From positions 85,639-149,638 of the forward strand of contig NZ_JBGCCU010000029.1 of NCBI RefSeq assembly GCF_041261445.1: a stretch of 64,000 bases of DNA, written 5' to 3'. Positions 52,469 through 60,535 of the stretch are shown piece after piece. The notes beneath the pieces are model-generated. The model saw only the letters and a list, made by a program, of their open reading frames with translations, did no database searches and was not told the origin of the DNA. The translations under genes and the position numbers were made by a program. The number at the start of each line of letters is the position of its first letter. Position 1 is the first letter of the stretch. The DNA comes from Catenulispora sp. EB89 (lineage in GTDB: Bacteria; Actinomycetota; Actinomycetes; Streptomycetales; Catenulisporaceae).

Positions 52469-53695
52469 CTAGACCGCGGCGAGGGCGGGGCCGGAGGCGG
52501 CGGCGTAGCGGTTGGCCGGGCGCGCAAGGCCCAGATGTCCGCGCAAGGTCGTGGCCTGATACGCGGTGCGGAACAGGCCGCGGGCCTGGAGTTCCGGCAC
52601 CAGACCGCGGGTGATTTGCGTCAGGTCGTGCGGCAGCGCGGCCGGGCGCAGCCGGTAGCCGGTGAGCCCGGCGTGCCGCCAGTCGGCCAGCAGATCGGCG
52701 AGCTCCGACGGGGTCCCGGCGAAGATGTGCGCGTCGCTGGTGTACGGCGTGCCGGCCAGCTCGTCCAGGCGCGCCTGGCGCTCCTCGGCGGCCTGGGTGC
52801 TCTCGTCGAGGAAGACCACGAGGTCGCCGAACACGTGCAGGGTGTCCGACGCGCGGCCGGCGAACTCCTGCTCGCGCCGGATCTCCGCGACGATCGCGGC
52901 GGCGCCGGGCCGGTCGTGCGGGGTGACGAAGCCGACGTCGGCGGAGCGCGCGATGAGCTGGTAGGGGATCGTCGCGTGCCCCAGGGCCGTGACGATCGGC
53001 TGGCCCTGCGGCGGACGCGGGGTGATCGACGGGCCCCGCACGTCGAACCAGTCGCCCTCGAAGTCGATGTGGTGCAGCTTGTCCCGGTCGACGAAGCGGC
53101 CGGTGGCGGCGTCGCGGATCTCGGCGTCGTCCTCCCAGCTGTCCCACAGGCGTCGCAGCACCTCGACGTAATCCGCGGCCTCGCTGAAGCGCTCGGCTAT
53201 CTGCGCCTGCACCTCATCGGTGTCGATGTCGGCCAGCCGGACCGGCTCGGTGGTGCGGCGCCCGAACAGCGCGAACTCGTACGGCTTGGCCGATATCTGG
53301 ATCCGCAGACCCGCGCGGCCGGTCGAGGCGTAGTCCAGCGTGGCGATCGCCTTCGACAGGTGGAACGGCTCGGAGTGCGTGGCCACGACGGTCGGCACGA
53401 TCCCGACGTGCGACGTGGCCGGCGCCGTCCGGGCCGCGGTCAGCACCGCGTCCAGGCGGCCCCGGACCTGGTCGACCCGGTCGTCGACGTCGTTGAAGTC
53501 GGTGCTCTGCAGCCCGAAGGAGTCCTCGATGGTGACGAAGTCGAGCAGGCCTTCCTCGGCCTCGGCGACCAGATCGGTCCAGTAGCGGCCGCGGAACAGC
53601 TCGTCGGGGCGGGCGTCCGGCTCGCGCCAGGCGGCCGGGTGCCAGCCCGCGCCGTCCAGGGCGACGGCCAGGTGGAGCAAGGGATCGGGGGACAT
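52469..53695 (-). CDS. LLM/NtaA-like flavin-dependent monooxygenase, first operon gene
   Basis: 408 aa from ATG 53695; an in-frame GTG seven codons upstream is possible. LLHLAVALDGAGWHPAAWRE at the start, LVAEAEEGLLDFVTIEDSFG near 42, and AIATLDYASTGRAGLRIQIS near 110 place it in the luciferase-like superfamily. The last 35 residues (GLFRTAYQATTLRGHLGLAR) parallel the ending of its NtaA/DszA-type neighbour, so the two are paralogues. It is the first enzyme of the minus-strand operon, about 170 bases after the leader peptide and its hairpin. Probable substrate: an organosulfur compound. Confidence 0.87.
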   Translation of the reverse strand: MSPDPLLHLAVALDGAGWHPAAWREPDARPDELFRGRYWTDLVAEAEEGLLDFVTIEDSFGLQSTDFNDVDDRVDQVRGRLDAVLTAARTAPATSHVGIVPTVVATHSEPFHLSKAIATLDYASTGRAGLRIQISAKPYEFALFGRRTTEPVRLADIDTDEVQAQIAERFSEAADYVEVLRRLWDSWEDDAEIRDAATGRFVDRDKLHHIDFEGDWFDVRGPSITPRPPQGQPIVTALGHATIPYQLIARSADVGFVTPHDRPGAAAIVAEIRREQEFAGRASDTLHVFGDLVVFLDESTQAAEERQARLDELAGTPYTSDAHIFAGTPSELADLLADWRHAGLTGYRLRPAALPHDLTQITRGLVPELQARGLFRTAYQATTLRGHLGLARPANRYAAASGPALAAV

Positions 53696-53735
53696 GCGGA
53701 ATCGCTTTCTGCGCACCGGAGCGCGGCGGTGGCCG

Positions 53736-53762
53736 GGCCGCCGTCGTAATGGGACGGCGGCC
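53736..53762 (-). promoter_or_regulatory. Candidate attenuator hairpin between leader peptide and LLM operon
   Basis: GGCCGCCGTC pairs perfectly with GACGGCGGCC around a 7-base loop. It lies in the untranslated transcript between the leader peptide stop (53867) and the first monooxygenase start (53695). No T-run follows. Confidence 0.5.
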
Positions 53763-53866
53763 GTGCGGAACGCGCGGGGTGCACGTGAAGAGAGAGGGAT
53801 GGAGACTAAGGACTCAGCGGGCGCCGGGGGCGCGGGCCGGTGCAGGTGAGGCTGGGAAGAGCTCGT

Positions 53867-53956
53867 TCAGACGCGCCGGTGCGCGGGACACAGGGCGCTG
53901 GCGATGCGCTGCAGGTCGATGTGGCGCCGCGAGTAATAGCCGGTGGCGGTGGGCAA
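53867..53956 (-). CDS. Leader peptide of the organosulfur LLM operon
   Basis: 29 aa from TTG 53956, preceded by GGGAGG eight bases away. Residues 10-25 read RRHIDLQRIASALCPA, close to the peptide at 54839 (RRHVDLLRVNSALCPG). It resembles the short putative leader peptides annotated upstream of sulfur-assimilation genes in streptomycetes. It sits between a good promoter (54009-54036) and the first monooxygenase. The conserved single Cys near the end suggests that translation reports Cys-tRNA or that the nascent peptide stalls. A GTG three codons upstream overlaps the ribosome site. The second short frame across this region (53814-54020) lacks the motif. Confidence 0.7.
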   Translation of the reverse strand: MPTATGYYSRRHIDLQRIASALCPAHRRV

Positions 53957-53987
53957 CGCCTTCACCTCCCTCGCTGTTCTGGTCGGA

Positions 53988-54010
53988 ATCCCTATTGAGA
54001 TACTGGGGAT
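53988..54010 (-). promoter_or_regulatory. Shared upstream element, copy 1
   Basis: Read on the minus strand, this 23-base element is identical to the one at 54788-54810 in 18 positions; the core is CCAGTA NY TC R ATAGG N AT. It overlaps the end of the -10 box and is followed 31 bases later by the leader start. It could be an operator or the 5' end of a structured leader RNA. Confidence 0.55.
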
Positions 54011-54036
54011 AGTAGAGCACGTCCTGCGTTCGTCAA
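54009..54036 (-). promoter_or_regulatory. Promoter of the LLM operon
   Basis: On the minus strand, TTGACG (54036-54031), a 16-base spacer, and TACTAT (54014-54009) make a strong sigma-70-type promoter. The transcript would start near 54002, leaving about 300 bases before the first enzyme, room for the leader peptide and a hairpin. Confidence 0.7.
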
Positions 54037-54050
54037 GAAGATCGTCGTTC

Positions 54051-54770
54051 TCAGTCCGCATACTGGACGGGCACCTGGTAAGCCCCGAACACCACCCGCC
54101 GCCGCAGCACGAATCCGAGCTGCTCGTACAGCCGGATCGCGGTGTGGTTCTCGGCGCTGGTGTGCAGGAACGGGACCTCGCCGCGTTCGCGGATCCCGTG
54201 CGCCACCGCGTGGATCAGGCGCGTGGCCAGCCCCCGGCCGCGGAAATCGGCGTGCGTGCACACCGCGCTGATCTCGGTCCAGCCCGGCGGGTGCAGGCGC
54301 TCGCCGGCCATCGCGATCAGCCGGCCCTCGTGCCGCAGGCCCAGATAGGTGCCCAGCTCGACGGTCCGCGGCCGGAACGGTCCGGGGTTGGCGTGCTCGA
54401 CCAGCGCGGTCATCTCCGGCACGTCCTCGGCGCCGAGCCGGACGACGTCCGGATCCGCCGCGCCGAAGAAGTCCTCGCCGGTCATCTGCACGCCGGCGAT
54501 CCGCATGACCTGCTCCCAGCCCGGCGGCGTCGCCGGTTCGTTGCCGCCGGTGGGCAGCACGCCGCCGGGGCCCAGCAGCTTGGCGGCGTCGCGCCAGTCC
54601 TGCTCGCCGGGGTTCGGCGGCAGCGAGACGAAGATCGAGACGTCCGGGTGGTAGCGCAGCACGGCGCCGACGGATTCGGCGAAGCGCGCGTGCGTGCCGA
54701 GCAGCGAGGCGCGGGCCGGATCGTCCAGAACGTGAGACGGGGCTGACGGATCAGTGGGCTTTGTTGGCAT
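54051..54770 (-). CDS. GNAT-family N-acetyltransferase
   Basis: 239 aa from ATG 54770; a TTG six codons upstream has GGAG very close to it. The C-terminal half (about 125-225) is a GNAT fold of the FR47-like type: TEISAVCTHADFRGRGLATR near 166-185 holds the acetyl-CoA loop R/Q-x-x-G-x-G/A, and TSAENHTAIRLYEQLGFVLR near 205 is the closing motif. The N-terminal 110 residues (SIFVSLPPNPGEQDWRDA) are a less conserved domain. The gene lies between the two divergent sulfur operons. It could modify a substrate or product of the pathway, or be unrelated. Confidence 0.87.
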   Translation of the reverse strand: MPTKPTDPSAPSHVLDDPARASLLGTHARFAESVGAVLRYHPDVSIFVSLPPNPGEQDWRDAAKLLGPGGVLPTGGNEPATPPGWEQVMRIAGVQMTGEDFFGAADPDVVRLGAEDVPEMTALVEHANPGPFRPRTVELGTYLGLRHEGRLIAMAGERLHPPGWTEISAVCTHADFRGRGLATRLIHAVAHGIRERGEVPFLHTSAENHTAIRLYEQLGFVLRRRVVFGAYQVPVQYAD

Positions 54771-54787
54771 GCTGATGACCGTACCCA

Positions 54788-54810
54788 ATCTCCAGTAGTT
54801 CGATAGGCAT
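54788..54810 (+). promoter_or_regulatory. Shared upstream element, copy 2
   Basis: Same 23-base element as copy 1, in the same orientation relative to the leader peptide and 28 bases before the leader ATG (31 bases in copy 1). No convincing -10 box is seen around it, unlike copy 1. Confidence 0.55.
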
Positions 54811-54838
54811 GGTCTTGACGAAGCGAGGTGTGGCCCGT

Positions 54839-54937
54839 ATGCAGTCTTTGTATTCCCAGCTCCGGGTCATCCGGCGCCATGTCGACCTGCTGCGTGTCAA
54901 CAGTGCGCTGTGTCCGGGTGACGCTCCGGTCCGCTGA
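54839..54937 (+). CDS. Leader peptide of the organosulfur ABC/SsuD operon
   Basis: 32 aa from ATG 54839; an in-frame ATG ten codons upstream is possible. Residues 12-26 read RRHVDLLRVNSALCP, matching the leader peptide at 53867. GAGG lies ten bases upstream. Its stop is 44 bases before the first permease. A small hairpin (CGGTC with GACCG, 54927-54940) overlaps its stop codon. Both leaders precede operons for organosulfur use, which supports a common role in attenuation or ribosome stalling. Confidence 0.72.
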   Translation: MQSLYSQLRVIRRHVDLLRVNSALCPGDAPVR

Positions 54938-54981
54938 CCGGCCGTCCTGTCTCGTCCCGACCCGCCTCGAAGGCACTCACC

Positions 54982-55980
54982 ATGACTGACGTAACGGAGC
55001 GAATACCGCTCCTGTCCGCTCCTGCCGACGATCCGATTCCCGCCGACGAACACCTGCTGGCGGCCCGCCTGGTCGCGCCGCGCCGCCCCGGCCTGTGGGT
55101 CTCGGCCGCGCTGCTGCTGGTCCTGGCCGCGATGCTGGTCCACACGCTGGTGACCAACAAGCGCTTCGAATGGCCCGTGGTCCGCGGCTACTTCTTCGAG
55201 CACTCCATCCTGCACGGCCTGGAGCTCACGATCTGGCTGACCGCCGCGGTCCTGGTCACCGGCTACGTCCTCGGCACCGCGGTGGCCGCCGCGCGGCTGT
55301 CGAAGAACCCCATCCTGAAGTCCCTCGGGTTCGGCTTCGTCTGGCTCATCCGCTCGGTGCCGATGCTGGTCCAGCTGCTGTTCTGGTACGAGCTCGCGTC
55401 GCTGTATCCCAGGCTGTCGCTGGGGATCCCGTTCGGTCCGGAGTTCGCCACCTTCAAGACCGCGCACCTGTTCGGCGGGATCCTGGCCGCGTTCGTCGCG
55501 CTGAGCCTGGACGTCGCCGCGTTCTCCGCCGAGATCGTCCGCGGCGGCATCCTGGCCGTCCCGGCCGGCCAGGTCGAGGCCGCGCAGGCGCTGGGCCTGG
55601 GCCGCGGCCGGATCTTCCGGAGGATCGTGCTGCCGCAGGCGATGCCGGCGATCGTGCCGGCCTCGGGGAACCTGCTGATCGGGATGCTGAAGGCGACCTC
55701 GATCGTCAGCGTCATCGCGGTGCAGGACCTGCTGTACTCCTCGCAGCTCATCTACAACGAGAACTTCCAGATCATCCCGCTGCTGCTGGTCGCGACGCTG
55801 TGGTACATCGTCCTGACCACCGTGCTGTCGATCGGGCAGTACTTCGTCGAACGGCGCTACGCACGCGGGACGAACCGGCGCGGCGACGGCTTCGGCACGC
55901 TGTTCCGCCGCAACCTGCCGCTGTTCGGCCGGGGCGGATTGGCCACCGGGGCCACCGGGGCCACCGGGAGCGGGTCGTGA
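54982..55980 (+). CDS. ABC transporter permease, polar amino acid type (system 1)
   Basis: 332 aa from ATG 54982 with GAAGG upstream. After a hydrophilic N-terminus it has an N-terminal helix (about 38-55) and the HisM/GlnP-type core: ILHGLELTIWLTAAVLVTGY near 75, GFVWLIRSVPMLVQLLFWYE near 113, and the ATPase-contact EAA loop [23 protein letters not shown] near 196-218. The C-terminus has GATGATGSGS. It opens a seven-gene operon. PAAT importers carry polar amino acids and cystine; with SsuD and monooxygenases near, a sulfur compound such as cystine or a sulfonated amino acid is likely. Confidence 0.92.
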   Translation: MTDVTERIPLLSAPADDPIPADEHLLAARLVAPRRPGLWVSAALLLVLAAMLVHTLVTNKRFEWPVVRGYFFEHSILHGLELTIWLTAAVLVTGYVLGTAVAAARLSKNPILKSLGFGFVWLIRSVPMLVQLLFWYELASLYPRLSLGIPFGPEFATFKTAHLFGGILAAFVALSLDVAAFSAEIVRGGILAVPAGQVEAAQALGLGRGRIFRRIVLPQAMPAIVPASGNLLIGMLKATSIVSVIAVQDLLYSSQLIYNENFQIIPLLLVATLWYIVLTTVLSIGQYFVERRYARGTNRRGDGFGTLFRRNLPLFGRGGLATGATGATGSGS

Positions 55981-56753
55981 CCGCCGACGGGGCGCGGCCC
56001 CTGGTCCGGGTCAGGGGCCTGCGGAAGAGTTTCGGCGCGCACCGCGTGCTCGACGGCGTCGACCTGGACGTCGCCGAGGGCTCGGTGACGGTGCTGCTCG
56101 GCCCCTCGGGCTCGGGCAAGTCGACCCTGCTGCGCTGCGTGAACCACCTGGAGCGGCCGGACGCCGGCTTCGTCGAGGTGGCCGGCGAGGTCGTCGGCTA
56201 CCGGTACCGCGACGGCCGGCTGCACGAACTCCCGGCGCGCGAGGTCACCCGGCAGCGCACCCAGGTCGGCATGGTCTTCCAGCAGTTCAACCTGTTCCCG
56301 CACCTGACGGTCTTGGAAAACCTCGTCGAGGCGCCGGTGGCGGTGCGCGGCGTGCCGAAGTCCGAGGCGGCGGCGAAGGCGGGCGACCTGCTGGCCCGGG
56401 TCGGCCTGGCCGGCCGGGAGGGCGCCTACCCGCGCGAGCTGTCCGGTGGCCAGCAGCAGCGCGTGGCCATCGCGCGGGCGCTGGCGATGGAGCCCCGGCT
56501 GCTGTTGTTCGACGAGCCGACCTCGGCCCTGGACCCCGAGCTGGTCGGCGAGGTGCTGGGCGTGATCCGGGACCTCGCGGTCGGCGGCATGACGATGATC
56601 ATCGTCACCCACGAGATCGGGTTCGCCCGGGAGGTCGCCGATCAGGCGGTGTTCCTGGACGGCGGCCGGATCGTCGAGTCCGGCGCGCCCTCCGACGTGC
56701 TGGACCGGCCGGGCAACGAGCGCGCGCGGGCCTTCCTGTCCGCAGTCCTCTGA
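55977..56753 (+). CDS. ABC transporter ATPase, polar amino acid type (system 1)
   Basis: 258 aa from GTG 55977, overlapping the permease by four bases (GTGA). Walker A GPSGSGKSTLLR near 42, Q-loop [12 protein letters not shown], signature [17 protein letters not shown] near 156, Walker [16 protein letters not shown] and H-loop THEIGF. It matches the GlnQ/HisP class. It completes the membrane part of system 1. Confidence 0.94.
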   Translation: MTADGARPLVRVRGLRKSFGAHRVLDGVDLDVAEGSVTVLLGPSGSGKSTLLRCVNHLERPDAGFVEVAGEVVGYRYRDGRLHELPAREVTRQRTQVGMVFQQFNLFPHLTVLENLVEAPVAVRGVPKSEAAAKAGDLLARVGLAGREGAYPRELSGGQQQRVAIARALAMEPRLLLFDEPTSALDPELVGEVLGVIRDLAVGGMTMIIVTHEIGFAREVADQAVFLDGGRIVESGAPSDVLDRPGNERARAFLSAVL

Positions 56754-56847
56754 TCCACTCCGGCATCCCACCGCGGCATCAGCTCTCTGATTCATTCCTC
56801 AGCTTTCTGACTCACCTCTCGTCTTCCATCCCGAAGGGACCACTTCC

Positions 56848-57828
56848 GTGCCGACCCCCGGCCGTCCAGGCCGTCGATCGCCCCTTGCCGTTTTCGCTGG
56901 TGCCGCCTTGGCGGCAGCCACTGTCCTGCTCGCCACGGCCTGCGGCTCGACCTCCAAGCCGGTCGCCGGCGGGCCGGTCGCGGCCGAGGGCAGCACTTCG
57001 GCCTCGCTCCCGACCCAGGACGTGGTCTCCGGCGTGCAGACCGACCCCGCGCTGAAGGCCGAACTGCCGGCGTCCATCGCCTCTCGCGGCACGCTGCTGC
57101 TGGGGACCACGCAGCCCACCGGCCTGTCCGGGCTGCCGCACGACGGCGTGGACGCCGCCGGCAAGGAGGTCGGCCTGGACGTCGACCTGCGCAACGCCAT
57201 CGCCAAGAAGCTCGGCGTCACCTGGGACACCCAGTACGGCACGTTCCAGACCATCATCCCGGGCACCCAGAACGGCAAGTTCGACGTCGGCTGGGGCAAC
57301 TTCGGCGTCACCAAGGCGCGCGAGAAGATCGTCGACTTCGCCACCTACCTCACCGACGGCCAGGCGTTCCTCGGCGCGTCGAGCGTGTCCGCGGACAAGA
57401 TCAGCACGCTGGCTGACCTGTGCGGCTACACCGTCGCGACCAGTCCCGGCTCGACGTTCCAGCAGATCCTCACCAACGGTGCGTCGCAGTGCTCTGCGGC
57501 CGGCAAGAAGCCATACCAGGTGCAGTACTTCTCCGACAGCGCCCCGATCTTCCTGGGCCTGGCCAACGGGAAGATCGACGTGCTGTTCGGCCCGACGCTG
57601 AGCGTGAAGTACGACGCGCTGCACGTGCCGAACACGAAGTTCCTCGGCCAGATCAGCACCACGCCGGTCGGCGTGGTCACGGCCAAGGGCTCGCCGCTGA
57701 CCAAGCCGCTGTCCGACGCGGTGAACGCGCTGATCGCCGACGGCAGCTACGCGAAGATCTTCGCCAAGTGGGGAGTCCCCGACACCGAGGTGAAGTCCTC
57801 GCAGATCAACCCGGATCCGGGCTTCTGA
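56848..57828 (+). CDS. Substrate-binding lipoprotein, SBP_bac_3 type (system 1)
   Basis: 326 aa from GTG 56848, with AAGGGA upstream. The lipobox LLATAC near residues 27-32 anchors it to the membrane. A family-3 solute-binding fold: RGTLLLGTTQPTGLSG near 75, GLDVDLRNAIAKKLGVTW near 112, TQNGKFDVGWGNFGVTKARE near 141 (with a Gly-Asn loop), and the C-terminal NALIADGSYAKIFAKWGV near 293. It binds the ligand for system 1. The ligand-binding Arg and Asp residues cannot be assigned. The 94-base gap before it holds no gene. Confidence 0.9.
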   Translation: MPTPGRPGRRSPLAVFAGAALAAATVLLATACGSTSKPVAGGPVAAEGSTSASLPTQDVVSGVQTDPALKAELPASIASRGTLLLGTTQPTGLSGLPHDGVDAAGKEVGLDVDLRNAIAKKLGVTWDTQYGTFQTIIPGTQNGKFDVGWGNFGVTKAREKIVDFATYLTDGQAFLGASSVSADKISTLADLCGYTVATSPGSTFQQILTNGASQCSAAGKKPYQVQYFSDSAPIFLGLANGKIDVLFGPTLSVKYDALHVPNTKFLGQISTTPVGVVTAKGSPLTKPLSDAVNALIADGSYAKIFAKWGVPDTEVKSSQINPDPGF

Positions 57829-58715
57829 TGAGCATCTCCGCGGAGCCCGCTGAGGGCGTCGGGATCGCCGACAGACCGCACCTGGAACTGAGCACGCAGC
57901 GCGTGATCCCGCTGCGTCACCCGGGCCGGTGGATCGCCACCATCGCAGTGCTCGTACTGGCCGCGCAGTTCGTCCACGGCCTGGCGACCAACCCCTTCTA
58001 CCAGTGGGGCCGGTTCGGCTACTGGTTCGCGCGGCCGGTCATCCTGCGCGGCCTGTGGGTCACGCTGGAGGTCACCGCGTTGTCGGCGGTGCTCGGGCTG
58101 CTCTGCGGCGTGGTGCTGGCGCTGGCGCGGCTGTCGCGCAACCCGGTGCTGCGGACGATCAGCTGGGTCTACATCTGGTTGTTCCGCTCGGTGCCGCTGA
58201 TCGTGGTGCTGCTGATCCTGTTCAACTTCAGCGCCCTCTACAAGACCCTGAGTCTGGGCGTGCCGTTCGGCCCGAGCTTCTTCCGCTTCGACGAGAACAA
58301 GCTGGCCACCGAGCTCGTGGTGGCGACGATCGGGCTGAGCCTGAACGAGGCCGCCTACGCCGCCGAGGTGGTGCGCGGCGGGATCCTGTCGGTGGGGCGC
58401 GGGCAGCGGGAGGCCGCCGCGGCGCTCGGGCTGCCGCGCTGGTACCAGTTCCGGCGGATCGTGCTGCCGCAGGCGCTGCGGGCGATCGTGCCGGCGTATG
58501 TCAACCAGCTGATCGGGCTGATCAAGGGCACGTCGCTGGTGTTCTACGTCTCGCTGCTGGATCTGTTCGGGCAGGTGCAGACCATGAGCAGCACGTATCC
58601 CGGCGACGTAGTGCCGCTGCTGCTGGTGGCCACGGCCTGGTACGTGATCCTGACCAGCCTGGTGTCGGTGGCGCAGTACTGGATCGAGCGGCGGCTGCGG
58701 GCGGGGGAGCGATGA
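57828..58715 (+). CDS. ABC transporter permease, polar amino acid type (system 2)
   Basis: 295 aa; ATG 57828 overlaps the upstream stop as TGATG. The HisM-type core is clear: [21 protein letters not shown] near 76, [19 protein letters not shown] near 110, and the EAA loop [23 protein letters not shown] near 191-213, [19 protein letters not shown] after it. It is a diverged copy of the system 1 permease, sharing the arrangement but with a distinct N-terminus. Confidence 0.92.
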   Translation: MSISAEPAEGVGIADRPHLELSTQRVIPLRHPGRWIATIAVLVLAAQFVHGLATNPFYQWGRFGYWFARPVILRGLWVTLEVTALSAVLGLLCGVVLALARLSRNPVLRTISWVYIWLFRSVPLIVVLLILFNFSALYKTLSLGVPFGPSFFRFDENKLATELVVATIGLSLNEAAYAAEVVRGGILSVGRGQREAAAALGLPRWYQFRRIVLPQALRAIVPAYVNQLIGLIKGTSLVFYVSLLDLFGQVQTMSSTYPGDVVPLLLVATAWYVILTSLVSVAQYWIERRLRAGER

Positions 58716-59482
58716 GCGCGCTCGCCGCCGCGGTGGAGGTCCGCGGAGCCAGCAAGTCGTTCGGCGCGCACAAGGTGCTCGACGACGTCGACCTGACGGT
58801 GTGCCCGGGGCACGTCACGGTCATCATCGGCCCTTCCGGGGCGGGGAAGTCGACGCTGCTGCGGGTCATCAACCACCTGGAGAAGCTGGACGCCGGACAC
58901 GTGTCGGTGAACGGCGTCCTGATCGGGGTGCGGCAGCACGGGACCCGGCTGAAGGAGCTCAGCGAGCGCGCGATCCTGGCTCAGCGGGCCGACATCGGGT
59001 TCGTGTTCCAGAGTTTCAACCTGTTCCCGCATCTGACGGCGGTGGAGAACGTCGCCGCGGCCCCGGTGGCGACCGGCCGGGCGACGAAGGCGGAGGCCCG
59101 GGAGCGGGCGCTGGAGCTGCTGGCGTCGGTGGGGCTGGCCGAGAAGGCCGATGCCTATCCGTCGCAGTTGTCGGGCGGCCAGCAGCAGCGCGTCGCGATC
59201 GCGCGGGCGCTGGCGCTGCGGCCCGGGGTGGTCCTGTTCGACGAGCCGACCTCGGCGCTGGACCCGGAGCTGGTCGGCGAGGTGCTGGCCGCGATGAAGG
59301 ATCTGGCCGGGACCGGGACGACGCTGATCGTGGTCACGCACGAGATCGGGTTCGCGCGGGAGGCCGCGGACCGGGTCGTGTTCATGGACGGCGGCCGGAT
59401 CGTCGAGGAGGGGTCGCCGGAGGAAGTGCTGGACCGGCCCCGGCACCCGCGGACTCGTGAGTTTTTGAGCAAGGTCCTTTAA
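58712..59482 (+). CDS. ABC transporter ATPase, polar amino acid type (system 2)
   Basis: 256 aa; ATG 58712 overlaps the permease stop (ATGA). Walker [13 protein letters not shown] near 44, [16 protein letters not shown], signature [17 protein letters not shown] near 155, Walker [17 protein letters not shown]-loop THEIGF. It is a close paralogue of the system 1 ATPase, so systems 1 and 2 arose by duplication of a permease-ATPase-binding protein unit. Confidence 0.94.
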   Translation: MSALAAAVEVRGASKSFGAHKVLDDVDLTVCPGHVTVIIGPSGAGKSTLLRVINHLEKLDAGHVSVNGVLIGVRQHGTRLKELSERAILAQRADIGFVFQSFNLFPHLTAVENVAAAPVATGRATKAEARERALELLASVGLAEKADAYPSQLSGGQQQRVAIARALALRPGVVLFDEPTSALDPELVGEVLAAMKDLAGTGTTLIVVTHEIGFAREAADRVVFMDGGRIVEEGSPEEVLDRPRHPRTREFLSKVL

Positions 59483-59508
59483 CAGCTTTCTGTATTGGAG
59501 ACATATCC

Positions 59509-60519
59509 ATGACTGGCAAGACACTGAGATTCGCCGTGCCGATATTCACTGTGGCCCTGCTGGCGTCCGCGTGCTCCAGCAGTGCTTCGGGCTCGAAGAC
59601 CCCGAGCGCGCCGGCCGCTGCCGGGTCGACGGTCGTCCAGGTCGGTGCGTTGTCCAACGGCGCCGCCACCGAGACCGATCTGACCGTCGCGCAGCAGGAC
59701 TCGATCCGTGCCGAGCTGCCGGCGGCGATCCGCGACGGCGGGACGCTCAAGATCGCCATCGGGGCGCTGCCGGCCGGATCGGCGCCGCTGGCGTTCGTCG
59801 GCAGCGACCAGAAGACCCTCACCGGCTCCGAGCCGGACCTGGGACGGCTCGTCGCCGCAGTGCTCGGACTCAAGCCGACTCTGGACAACGCCACCTGGGA
59901 CAACATGTTCGTGGGGATCGACAGCGGCAAGGACGCGGTCGGGTTCTCCAACATCACCGACACCGAGCAGCGCAAGCAGAAGTACGACTTCGCCAGCTAC
60001 CGCGACGACAACCTCGGGTTCGAGACGTTGAAGTCGAGCACGTGGACGTTCGGCGGCGACTACCACACGCTGGCCGGCAAGACGGTCGCGGTCTCCTCCG
60101 GGACCAACCAGGAGAAGATCCTGCTGGAGTGGCAGACCAAGCTGCGCTCCGAGGGCAAGGACGTGTCCATCAAGTACTACCCGGACGCCAACGGGGTGTC
60201 GCTGGCGTTGGCGTCGGGGAAGATCGACATCTTCCTCGGGCCGAACCCCGAGGTCGCGTACGACGTGACGGCGAAGGCGAAGACGCCGAACCCGGTGCGG
60301 ATCGCCGGCGAGTACTCGGGGGCCGGGGCGACGTTGCAGGGGCTGATCGCGGCGACCACGAAGAAGGACAGCGGGCTGGCCAAGCCGATCGCCGACGCCA
60401 TCAACTATCTGATTCAGAACGGCGACTACGGCAAGTGGCTGGCGGCGTGGAACCTCAGCAGCGAGGCGGTGCCGACGTCGCTGGTGAACCCGCCCGGCCT
60501 GCCGGCCAGCAACTCCTGA
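59509..60519 (+). CDS. Substrate-binding lipoprotein, SBP_bac_3 type (system 2)
   Basis: 336 aa from ATG 59509. The lipobox LLASAC near residues 17-22 marks a lipoprotein. The fold parallels system 1: RDGGTLKIAIGALPAGSAPL near 76, SEPDLGRLVAAVLGLKPTL near 106, DAVGFSNITDTEQRKQKYDF near 142, and a C-terminal NYLIQNGDYGKWLAAWNL near 304. It differs enough from system 1 to bind another ligand. It directly precedes SsuD, suggesting that system 2 brings in the substrate or a related sulfonate-type solute. Confidence 0.9.
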   Translation: MTGKTLRFAVPIFTVALLASACSSSASGSKTPSAPAAAGSTVVQVGALSNGAATETDLTVAQQDSIRAELPAAIRDGGTLKIAIGALPAGSAPLAFVGSDQKTLTGSEPDLGRLVAAVLGLKPTLDNATWDNMFVGIDSGKDAVGFSNITDTEQRKQKYDFASYRDDNLGFETLKSSTWTFGGDYHTLAGKTVAVSSGTNQEKILLEWQTKLRSEGKDVSIKYYPDANGVSLALASGKIDIFLGPNPEVAYDVTAKAKTPNPVRIAGEYSGAGATLQGLIAATTKKDSGLAKPIADAINYLIQNGDYGKWLAAWNLSSEAVPTSLVNPPGLPASNS

Positions 60520-60535
60520 GCGGCGGCGCGCGGCT

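Noticed and set aside
53988..54010. Palindromic operator at the LLM promoter (ATCCC ... GGGAT)
   Set aside because: Only five base pairs match across a 13-base gap, which is weak. The stronger observation is the direct copy shared with the other operon.
53814..54020. 68-residue minus-strand frame over the leader region
   Set aside because: It reads the leader in another frame, lacks the conserved motif, and has no ribosome site at its start.
54814..54844. TTGACG-17-TATGCA as promoter of the ABC operon
   Set aside because: The -10 would overlap the leader ATG and removes the leader peptide; conservation of the peptide and of the upstream element argues against it.
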